Part shown: in pieces, positions 24,701 to 36,700 of the stretch
Layout: each line of letters opens with the position of its first letter
Position numbering within the stretch: the first letter of the stretch is position 1
Source: Undaria pinnatifida
Taxonomy: Eukaryota > Sar > Phaeophyceae > Laminariales > Alariaceae
Length of the DNA: 64,000 bases
NCBI GenBank assembly: GCA_012845835.1
Contig: JABAKD010000010.1
Span: 13,114,973 to 13,178,972 of the forward strand
Direction of reading: 5' to 3'
Notes under the pieces: model-generated
What the model was told of the DNA's origin: nothing
The model's input: only the letters and a program-made list of their open reading frames with translations
Databases searched by the model: none
Program-made: the position numbers and the translations under genes

Positions 24701-27700
24701 CAGCCCAAAGAAAAGGCCAAAGAAATGCCTTGGTTACATCATCGAGGCAATCGTACCCATATATCGGATATCGGCTGCCCAAAGAAACGATGTTTTTATA
24801 TATCGCTTAACACGGCCGATGCAAAGCCCTAAACAAATGTCCAAACAAATGACTTGATTACAGCATCGGCCAAAATGGGCAATCATATCCCGATATATCG
24901 GATATCGGCTGGGCCGAAAACCGATGTTTTAAAACAACATTCGGAGCGGATGGGGTAAGGATTATGTGTCCCGACTGCAACGCAGTGAGGGAGCGTGGGA
25001 CATGCTTGCAGCACCGACGATGTCACGTGCTGGCTGTTGCAAGCTCTTTCTGGACGGATTTGACTAGTAATAGGTCGCTCCCGTTGATGTTTAGGTCGGT
25101 ACACATGTTGGTTTATGACTGTGAACAAGTCTGATTTACTATATGGTATCTTGGTGTATGTGATGGCAGCATCTTCGGAGATGCGGGGGAACACATCGTA
25201 CATCAGACTTGTGCACAGGCATAAACCAACAATACAGGGGGGGTCCCCTCTACAGCGCCGGTTGAGTAGTACCGGTTTGAGTACTGGTACAAAACAAAAC
25301 CACTAGCGTGGCCGGATATATAAGGACCGTTGGGGTGATGTAAGGACCTCTGGAGTATTAATAAGGAGTATATTACAGATTACGGATATCCAAAATGGTT
25401 CTTATATTTGCGTCCGGAGTGGTAGTATAGCAGTAATGATCCCTAAATCGTGCCGATTGCCCGCTGCAGTGCCCGTTAAATCGCCTGGCACAGATGGGAA
25501 CAACCAGTAGTGGCAGTATGCGGAGTAGTGTCGGTTTCCGCTATAGTGCCGATATTTTTCCGGTAATCGGCACTCTAGCGGCGATCGGCACTACTGTACA
25601 CATGCGAAATATGATAAGTGCGTCCCTGGGTATTCCGTCAAATGGCAAAAGAGACAGCGCCCCGGATGATCAATGCGAAGAAGCCAACGATATTTGAGAC
25701 GGAACTCGAAAGCAATATTTTTCGTTGGTTGTATAGCACCATTCCCTGCCGGTATACGGGTATCACATAGTCACAGTAGTGACTGATCTAGTGGATGGGA
25801 TAGATGACACAGTGACAGCAGCCATTGTGACGGAATGGTCTAGTGAATACCAGCATATAAACAACACCTCACCCCGAGCTGGCGACATAAAGACAAGGGC
25901 AGCGGCTACTTCGGCTATGCCCAAGGGGGGGGGGTGGGCCTCTGTACCTTCTACCATTGTACATGTACATGACGACTTCGCCAGGACGTCCGGTCGGGCA
26001 CAGCGCGAAAACCCCCCAAAAAAACACGTTTTCCTACCAGTGCAAGCAGCTGCTGTACTGGTCAGTCGGTTTTTTTCATGTCTGGCAGCTCTCAATTTGA
26101 ATCAAACCACCTACAGCTACCCATGGCCAGCGCTCTCAGCTAACCGCCATCTACGAAGGGCCGCTACAGCAACTAGCAACTCACTATCGAATCCCGAAAC
26201 CAGTACGATACGTAGTACACCACCAGAGACTCCCAGAAAAATTAAAGCCAAAACAAAGGTAATCCAGTACTCACTTTGAATCGAGCCAGGGCATACAGTT
26301 GTCGATGGCAAGCGACCACTCGCCCACGAAGACTGGCAGGCAGGCGCAGGTCTGGTATCGGAGCATGGAGGTGTAGGAGCACGCCATTCGCTCGTGCACG
26401 TACATCTTCTGCCTGAAAATAAATAAATAAAAGGTCCGTTGGAGAAGTGTTACTAATAGTACGAAGCACTCAATAGCATATACATATCATCGCCGTTGGG
26501 GAGCTGTTAAAAATCAAGCAAGATACGTCGTAGCTGCTGGAATGAGTCATTCCAAAAAGAACGATGGCCAAAACCGGGTATACACGATTTTGGCCATAGC
26601 TCTTGAAACAACACCTTTACAGCCACGCTTTGCCTTTAGCCAACCCCCAATCTTGTTTGTAGCCTGACTCCGTTCGTTCCGTCCCCATGTCGCGAGTGTC
26701 CAACTCCTTACTTTTCTTAGTCTAATTCCAAGTGCTTCGTCTCCACATCGGGAGCGCAGTGCTAAAAAGGTTTAAAAGTATGTCCGCCGAGGCCGAGGCT
26801 GCGCATACAACGCACGGGATTCGTGACCAGGGGATAGGGGAGAGGAGAGGGGGGGGGGGGGTATACTCGATATTCATGCATGGCCGTATTCGTATCGCCA
26901 TAGGGTATGGGCCCTCGCATTCCTACTATGCCGGGACGGAGCACGTCGGGTTTTCACCAACCAGGCACACATTGCTTGCACCAATCACGAAGCGCCGTGG
27001 GTCTTCGGCGAGTCCGACGAACGGTGAGTTGTATCCTACTCCGAACCGCTTGTGGACTCCGGCATATTGTGCGTGCTTTCTTGCATATGGATGACAGCTT
27101 CAAATGACCCGGGGGGGGGGGGGGGGGGGGGAGAGAACGTGAAACGCCATGGGAAGAGTGAAACCCGTACGGAGAGCAATCCCATAACGGAACGGAAAGC
27201 AGAAAGAAAGGAGGGGAGGGAGAGGGATCCAGGAGACGAAGTGAAAAACGCATCGCGAGCACGTCTCCGGACGTAATCGCGGTGGAAGGGAAAGGAAGGG
27301 GGAAGGAGGGGGAGATGGAGGAAGGGGCAGACGCCCATCAGACGAACTTGATCATTACGAATCACATCGTCGTTTACTTCTAATCATAGCGTTTGGCGCG
27401 AACCTCCCACTTGCCTGTCGCTCTCCGCTGTGTCGGACGAAAGATCCGCCTGACATCATTGCATCACCGGACCAACATCGCGAAGGGAAAAAAAAAACGC
27501 GCCCATGACCACGGTGGCGAGAAAAAAAACGGAATACAACACGTGCGGGAGGGGATGGAAAGGGAATGGAGGAGGGTTAGCAAATAGAAGAACGGTCACG
27601 GGGGAGGAGGCGGAGGGAGAAGGGGGGGGGCGTGGAGGTTAGCACAAGGAAGAGCGGTGACAACGGCAACGATGGGCGGAGCGCTGCAGCTTTGACGCAA

Positions 27701-30700
27701 GGTACCGGGGGAAAGAGCCGAGGTCGAATTACTTATCTTCCCTGCTCTACGTATGACAGTTAATATGAGAGTTTATTTTCTTTTTTGGCTCATCCCAGCT
27801 ACGAATATCTTCGCGCATTTTTTCGATTTTCTTTCTCCCTCCCTACACGTAACTCAGATCTAGAGGGTCACTGAGCAGGCTCTTGTCCCCCCGTCCCCAC
27901 TACTATACATGCCTCCATTTTTATCCCGAGAAGACTTCAGCCCTTTCTTGCCTGGTCGAGCCCCATCGAATTGCGCCTACCCATGCTGCTTGGCGCTCTC
28001 AGCAGTTGATTCCTGTATTTTATTTTTGTTTTGCCATTAAACTCAAGAGTCTCACCCACGTGAGATTCGAACTCAAGAACCAACTCTAGTAGCATTCAAA
28101 GGTAACGAGTACACCACCGGGGCGATCGGTAGAGCATAGATGTCGCTATTTGTATCTCTCGCAGCATTATACTTGAAAATGCTGTTGTTAACTTGTGCGC
28201 GTTGGTTGGAGGATCGGAAGAATAGTAGATCTCGGTCGACGGTCGTAACACCTTCAGAACAATGCTCGGCAGCAACACTATGGACTTGCCGAAGGGCGAT
28301 AAAGGCAGGCAAAAAGGCACGCAGGAAGACAGACAAGAGGAGGCCTAACACTGCGAAAAAAGACGAGCATCGAGCATGGCGACGTGTCTGGTCCTCTACC
28401 CCGCTACTACCCAACCCGTTCCATGCGGCGGTGCTCGTCCGCCTTGCCCTACAGCAGAGGCGTCTCACCGGGTTGAAGCCGTGGTAGATGTGCGTGTCCT
28501 GCGGACGGATACAACAGCCGCACATGGTCGCGTGAAGCCGACATCCGTTGAGACCGACATCCGTTGGGGGGGGGGGAGTGGAGAGCGGAAGGGGGGGGGG
28601 GGGGGGGGGGGCAGACTGGTCAACGACATGCACCTACTCAGTTACGCTCAGGGGAACTAAGTACAGGAGAGCACGCACAAGGAAACTCGGAGAGGGGAAT
28701 AAACACAAAAACGTTGAAGGAGGGCGTGCGGACGGCGGGAGGGCATGGGAGGGGGGGGGGGGGGAGGGGCAGGCGGGGTAGGGTAGGGTCATGCTTCGCT
28801 TCGCAGAGACAACACTACTTCGCCGTCATTTTTTTAACCGGGGTTATTTTTCGCTTGCAGAGGCAGAGGGATGCCATTCCTTCAGAGATTCGTGAATGAC
28901 CCCCCCGCGTAACACATGCGGCGCGCGAGCAAAGCTACCCGCCCCCCCTGCCCCCTCCTCTCCCCCCTGATCCCTTCCCTTCCACGCCTCTTCGCGAGTT
29001 ATTATCCCCCTCACCATGACGATGTTCTCGAAAGGGAAGTTCTTGAGCAACGTTGCCCACATCGGCCCTCTGAAGGAGTCGTGCACGATGATGGGCATCG
29101 TGGGCCGAACCAGGCGCACTGCCTCGATGGAGGTCACGTAGAAGTCGCGCACCCGCCCAAGGTCCTGTACAGTTTGCATGCCAGTTTATTTTTCATGACA
29201 AGAAGCGTAACATCAGCCACCTGCAGTACGTAAAAGCCAACTAGCTGAGGGCGCCCTCGACTGCCAGACCTCACGCAGAAAAAATTCCACCAACGCTAAC
29301 TAACCGAACGGGTATGCTTTCTGCATCACCCGCAAATCAAAAACGCCATGAAATTTTTCGATAGGGTTGCGCGTTTTGCTGCTTCTTTCTTTTTTCAGAG
29401 TCAGTCAAGTGTTTGGATGGAACACGGCGAAGTGAAGAGTGTTGTGCTCACGTACCCAGTGAAGAGACACACATGTAACCGTATTTTGTAGGGGGGGGGG
29501 GGTCCACAAAAAACAATACGGATGTTTCTATGTCGATGATTCCTATTCTGTGGCGCCTTATATCTGACACTTGTTCCACGAGCTCCCACGCGGGGCGACG
29601 ACATAATCTATACATTTCCTTTTCTCTGCCTGTACATCACGAGTGCCCTTCTGTGAACCTTCTCCTACTCGGACATCTAGCAGTGGATGCATTCGACAAA
29701 GTGCGTCTCAAGCGAAGAGTCCCGGAAAAAGGATGAGCTACCTCTATCGGTTCCCCCGCCTCTTACCAGATGAGCCCACGGCTCGTTGAGCAGCTCGAGC
29801 GCCATCACGTTGTCCAGGTCAAACGAGTCTTCGATGTGGTTGATGTACTCGGCCATGGCGGCGAGGGTACGGACGGTTTTGCCGTAGTTCTCGGGGTCGT
29901 ACATCCACGTCTCGCCCCACACCTGTGTGCACGAGCGACGGTCACAAGAGCAGTGGCAGTTGTTCGTTGTTGTTAAGAACACCTCAGGGGGCGGGGGAGG
30001 GGGGGGGCGAGGGGGGGGGGGGGGGGGGGTGTAGAGTAATACACGTGACCGAAGAATAGAGCGTTTGATGCATATAAGGCCAAAATAAAACAAAGAAAAT
30101 CAGCAAAGTCGCAACAATAATGCATCGCACCCCCCCCCAACACGTGGCAGCTGTTGGTTGTTGTTCTTGTTGCTGCTGTTGTGGTTGTTAAGAATACCTC
30201 AGGAAGGGGGGGGGGGGGGGGGGGGGGGGGGGTTAGAGTGATACACGTGACCGAAGAATAGAGCGTTTGATGCATAAAAGGCCAAAATAAAACAAAGAAA
30301 ATCAGCAAAGTCGCAACAATAATGCATCGCACCCCCCCCCAACACGTGGCAGCTGTTGGTTGTTGTTCTTGTTGCTGCTGTTGTGGTTGTTAAGAATACC
30401 TCAGGGGGCGGGGGAGGGGGGGGGGGGGGAGGTAGAGTGATACACGTGACCGCAGAATAGAGCGTTTGATACATGAAAGGCCAAAATAAAACGAAGAAAA
30501 TCGGCAAAGAGGCAACAATAATGCATCGCACCCCCCCCCCAACTCGACCCCAAATAAACGCCCCGTACCTTCCTTGGTCGAAAGCACGCATGGTTAATCA
30601 TATGTTGAGCACCAGCGCTAGACACGGAGTTCTAGTGATAAGCAATTACTGCAGCACCTAGAGCAGTGGCTGAGTATATCCATGTACAGTGGTATACCCG

Positions 30701-32535
30701 TTGGACAGGTCATTTCGGTGGTCTTATCTCCACATTTGGGGTTATCCCACGTTAAGACCAATTTGCTCTCAAGTCTGGGATAAGACCAAAAACGGTCTTA
30801 AATCGGGGTAAAGACGGCATGCTTTGAGACCCATACCACACACAATTCGATGCTTGCTTGGTGTTTGGGTGCAGTCACAGGCCTACTGTAGGAACAGGTG
30901 GACAAGGTATTGCTGCAGCCGCAGAGGCCGCAGCTAGGGGTATCTCTGCACAGAAGCTGGGCAGCGGGCTCGTGCGCTCATTTTCCTGCGCTCATTTTTT
31001 GGACTGTCGTGTCCCTCCTAGGGTCTTGTACGTAGGTGTAGAAGAGTTTTTTTTTTTTTATTCCCCGAGTTCAGACCAGGTTTGAGGGGCAGGAGGCAAA
31101 CCAGTGTTTATCCAGGTTAAAAATCGGGACAAAGCCGATTTACCCTGGGTCTTATCTTCCCGAGCCCCCTCAAACCGGGTGGTCTTACAGTGGGTGTACC
31201 ACCGAAACACAACGCTAACCCCGTGTTTGTTTTCTCATTGCACGCACGAAGTATGCCCACGCCTTCCGTCCCGCGTTTCTCACCAGCTCGTTGGGGTCGG
31301 GGCTGGTGACGCCGCTGTTGTCTAGACCGTTCTGAGAACCGGGCGCGCCGTGCAGGTCCAGGATCACGTAGAGCCCGGCGTCCCTGGCGAGATCGGTGAA
31401 GCGAAGCACAAGCGTAATCGCGGCGTAAGGAGAGATACGCCACGCGAGCGAGGAGTTTTTGTGGGTGATGAGGCATGTTCTCGTCCGGGGCCGAGGAAGG
31501 GAGGTCGGGGGGGGGGGGGGCAGAGGTGCAAACGAAAAACACCACAGTAGGGTTCCCCCAGCAATGCGGCGGTGGTGTGCCAGAGCAACATAATCGCCTT
31601 ATCGGGGGAAGCCGCCTTATTCGTTCCCAGTCATGCGTCCAAATTCCCCAGTCGAGCCAGGCGATTTTTGGCCGCCTTATACGGGGGGATCGCCTGCACT
31701 CACACCGCCGTGTTGGGGGGAATCCTTCTGTCCTGTACCAGGTGTCACAATAGTCTACCACACGAGGGGCATCAAGAATAGAGGTGTGTGGTCCTACAGC
31801 AGTTCGCTCAACGCTGTTGCTGTTACTCTGCATTCAAGTTCAGGCAGTTTTGCTCCTCCAAAAAAGTGGGAGCCTCAATCCTCAGGGGGTTCTCGCCCTT
31901 TAATTGCGGCGAAAAACAAAAATCTCGAGCTTGTCCCCAAACCCCTTCCTATACTATTTTCCAAGTAAGTTTGCCCCCAAAAGAGGGTTTCAGTTTGTGT
32001 AGGGGTTTATAGCCCAACATCGTCGCAATGTCATTTTTTAATTTTTGGCAGTATTTTGAATATTTCGCTTTTTTTACCCCTAGGCCATGGATTGGATTCG
32101 GTCATGCCGGGTTTGCACTTTCAGCTTATTTGACCTTTGAGTCGTTCTACGGTAGCCCCCCCTCAAGTTTTTTTTAAACGAAATCGCCGGTTTTGAAACC
32201 AGCTCCCGGACGTGTCTCCCGAAATACGGTGCTCCTTCGACACCCCGACGTCATCGTTCGACAGTCCCGTGCAAACAGTAAAATTTATGAAAACATATTT
32301 CTCGTCGCGACATCGTTCCTCTTGTCGAGCAGCCATGAAACGTCCGTTGAAGAAAATCGCAGGTACGAGGAGGGGACTGATTCTACGATAGCCACCCCCC
32401 CCCCAAAAAAAAAAACAGCGGTTTTCTTCTTTTTCCTTTAACGAACGTCTTATGGCTGCTCGACACGAGGAATGATGCTACGTATGAAGAAAATATCTCC
32501 CCATGTATTTCCTTGGTTGCAAAGGACTATAAGAA

Positions 32536-32566
<31 letters not shown>

Positions 32567-33746
32567 CGCACACTTTTACTTTCCAGCTTCTGGACAAGCC
32601 GTGGTCACAGGTGTCATCCCTTCTCCTCCCCGGTTCTTGCCTTCAATTTTTATCGCGCATAGGGTTCAGCAATCCCACTGCTCGTCGATTTTTCATCGAG
32701 TGTTGCTAACTCACGCTCTCGCGCTTTCCGCAAGTCAATTTGTGCACAACAAAAAGTCCCAACGAATTTATACGAGTATGCACTCGGCGGGGCTCAAACT
32801 CACGAAACTGACCTGTACCAGGCCCGAGGATAACCTGATACGCCAACGGGGCGACCGGCTCAACTATCGAACGATGGCGTCGACATGGTAAGGGCTACCG
32901 TATTTTAGGAGATACGGCCGGGAGTTGGCTTCAAAGCCGGCGATTTCGTTAAAGAGACGTTGGGGGGGGCTACCGTGAAACGACTAGGGTGTGTGTGTGT
33001 GCTCAGTTTGTGCATGGCCGTAGTCGTGTGACCATAGACCCTCGCATCCCTACTATGCCGGGACGGAGCACGTCGGGTTTTCACCAAGCAGGCAGACGGT
33101 ATGAGGGGGGGGGGGGGGGGGGGGGGCGTGCTCATTTGATGCTTGCCTTAGCCGTTCGGCCTTTGACCACGCATTCCTTTCGAGACGGAGCACCGTTCCT
33201 ACTCCTAATAGAGACACCTCCAACATTTTAGGCGTACGTGGAGGGGGGGGGGGGGGGGGGGGGGTATCGTAGAATCAGTCATTGACCCCCCCCCCCCCTT
33301 CAAAAAGAAAGAAGAAAAAAACAACACGTGAGTTGAAAAACGATGATGCACCCTTACCTCCTTTATATGTCCCAGCAATTCTAAATTATATCCTGTTTAC
33401 GACTATCAATACACCCATCGTTTTGGAGGGGAAAAAAAAAGTGGGAGATCGTGAAGGGACCAAGGCTATGGTACCATAAGGGTCACTCCCGCGAGTGACT
33501 ACCCTGTAACTTTGGCGGTCGTAAGCTTCCGCGCTGTTTTGATTTTTGGCGGTGTGAATCCCCGTTTTGGAACGGTTAGCTACGCTGCGTGAAACTAACC
33601 GCCTGTAGTGTATTTTGCGTCAGTGAGGTGTACAGAGTCACTCGTGCGAGTGGCTCAAACCTTGCAGTGAAAACACGGGGTGCTCTTCCTACGGTAGCCT
33701 TGGTGAGAGGTTAGTTTTGCAAAAGCGGGAAGAAGGTTTTAACCCG

Positions 33747-33777
<31 letters not shown>

Positions 33778-36700
33778 ACTCCTTGCTCACTTGGCCCATC
33801 TGATGACATCTGTGATGGGATGGTGCCTGTCGTAGAGGTCTTCGTCCGGCACGATGTAAGGGCCGCGCGATATGGCCGACTTCTCCGCGAAGTACCACCA
33901 CCCCACGGGCAGACGCACGCTGTTGAGGCCGCTCTCCTTCATGTCCTTGAAGTCGTCGGGCTTGTACCAGTTCTTCCAGTGGTCCTGCCCACCCATCGTC
34001 AGGTATTTAGCAGCACAGTTAGTGTTACATTGGTCTCCGCTTGCTCGGTGAAAACTAGAAAGTCATCAAGCGCAACAGGACAAACCCCGTATGATATATC
34101 TTGGTCGCTCTTCGGGTTTCTGGCAAAGAAACAAATCACGGGACTTAAAAGTTAACTCTACGACTTCAAAAAGGGCATACGAACCTCCATGAGACGCTTC
34201 TTCCTCCTCTACCGCTTCCTCCCCATCCTCCCCGTCGCCTTCGCCTTCACGCGGTGTCAACACGCCATCGCCGACATCGTATACGTATTTATGTTTCAGC
34301 CAGCGCAGAACGTGCCCAACCCCGCCCGACATAACCCCTCCGCAACTGGAAGCCCTTTTCGGGGTACAATTTGCTTGGAATTAGTATAGGGAAGGGCTTT
34401 GGGACTCTAAAGGGGTTAACCCAGTCAAAGTCCTCCACAATAAATCCAAGCAGTTTTTCCCAAAACCGAAAACAAAGAGCGTAATTCTAAAGGGTCGATC
34501 TAACTCCCCAACCCCCTCTCGATTTTACCGCCTACATACACCTAAAACCTTGACAAGACCCTAACCCCCGCCCAGTGCCCCCGCGTTTACCGCCCACCTT
34601 GATCCGCCTCCCCTTTATATGTCCTGATCCACCATATATTTGCCGCCTACCTCAAGATCTTCTCCAAAAACCTTAGCCCTCCAAACCTCTTGCCTCTACC
34701 GCCTGCCAGGCACATACCTTGAGGTCGTCGCAAGTCCCGAGCCCCTCGCACTTCTCGCAGAAAGAGGACTGATCGCGGATGCCACTCTCATTCCCCCATT
34801 GGGTGAAATTCGGCACGATCCACCGCTCTAGAACAAAGAGCCCACCGATGTTTACCGCTCGGATGGGCGCCAGGAGCTGGTGGTACCAGGGAGCTGTCTT
34901 CCTGCGAGTGCGCGGGGCACAAGAAAAACCAAGCACGCCGAGGAGGCGGTGGAAGTTTCGGTGGCGGTTTTGGGTGGCGGTTTTGGGTGGCGGTTTTGGG
35001 TGGCAGTTTGCGGTGACGGTTTGCGGTGGCAGGGCAGCGGCGGTGACAGTGAGGGTGGCTGTAGTGGGGGTGGTGGTGGTGGTGGTGGTGGTGAAAGTGG
35101 TATCGAGGGTGGTGGTGGTGGTGGTGGAGGCGGTGGTGTTCGGTGACGGTTTTCGGGTGCGGTTTTCGGTGGCGGTTTGAGGTGGTGGTGGCGGCGGTGG
35201 CGGTGTCGGTGGGGGTGGTGGTGATGGAGGTGGTGGTTTTCGGTGGCGAGTTTCGGTGGCGAGTTTCGGTGGCGGTGTACGGCGGTGGTATTCGTGGTGG
35301 TGGTGGTGGTGGTGGTGGTGATGGTGTCGGTGTCGGTGTTGGTATTGGTGTCCTCGTCGGGTATCGGCGGTTTTCAGCAGTAGGGGGTCCATTTTGAGCC
35401 CAAACGTTTTGGATCATTGACGGGGCTTCTCAATTGAACAGCAACTCAGCATCTTTGTAATCCGATGCGTACTTTACATTTTACGATAGTGTGTCCGTTA
35501 TATGTGATGCTGATGGCACATGGAATTGAGAAACAACATTCTCAAAAAAACCGGTTATCGGGTAAGCTACATTATGGAGCTCGCTAAGCGAGGAGTCTCA
35601 AGAGTAGAAATGGTTCTACCTCCACGGTACTTTTTTTTTTTTCTCCGACAGTTCTCCACCATTACCACCCTCGGTTCGCAAGAAAAAGAAACAAAAAAAT
35701 AGACTACGTCAGCAACAGACAGCAATGCCACCACCACCACCACCACCACCACCACCACCATCGCCATGAACAGTTTTGGTTTATAGACCATATATTAGCA
35801 CGGCACCACCATCACCAGTATGAAAAAAGTTGTATAGACTACACATTGCCCCAGCCACAACGAAAATAAAAAAAAAAGTGACCGCAGATTCGATCCGCCA
35901 GGACAATCTCACCCGACGAACCAAAAAAAACGATCAAGCAAGCCGACGCTCGAAACACTGATACTCCATGAACAAACAGAGCAAGCACGCCGACGCGCAA
36001 AGCAACGAAACATTTTACAATGAGGTTCCTTACCAAGGCTCTTCCCTGCCGCAAGTGAGGATGGTAAGGGCGTCGAAATCGCACGCCTCCGCGGTTTTCC
36101 TGATACGAACAAGGGGGGAGTTCGACAACAACGGGGTGAGTGAAGAGGGGGAGGGGCAGGAGAGGGGGGGGGGGGGGGGTGAGGGGGCAAGACATACGTC
36201 AGCACTCTTGGTCGTGCGCGCGTGCACGTTATTGGTCTACACATTTGCGGACAGTCCACAGGAAAGGGCCCTAATTTGCATCATTACAGCGGCCCCCGAA
36301 AAAAAATCTACTCAAGACAAGAAACGTGCAGCACCGCGACGAGATCGGCGCTAAACCAGATCCCATAGCTAGAATAAACGGCAGCCCTGTTCCCGCGGAA
36401 TCTGAAAAGTACAAGCTCGTATGCTCTCATCATCTTCGATTCTCGGATATCCACGCTGTGCGAGCCCCAATCGATATCAATTCTGCGCACTCCATGCCAC
36501 TCCAAAAGCCATGCGAGTCCCAGTCCTGTTCTAACCCCACTGACTAAGTTATCCTCGTCCAATACCAACTGATTTTTCCGCGCATCGGGGGTTTGGTGCT
36601 AAATAGTTGACGCCCCACGCTTGTGTCCTCCTCCCCTCCCCCCTCCCCCCCCCGTCTCCCTCACCCGATTGTGGTGTTGTAAATGGCTGCCACGAGATTG

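Noticed and set aside
34673-35417. 200-residue His/Pro/Thr-rich minus frames and Gly/Val-rich plus frames
   Set aside because: Only 34901-34718 of this stretch is a GH5 exon; the rest is GGT/GGC simple sequence in an intron.
36308-36568. Minus frame of 86 residues between two GH5 exons
   Set aside because: The flanking exons (36665 and 36099 ends) already join in phase, and this frame adds no family feature.
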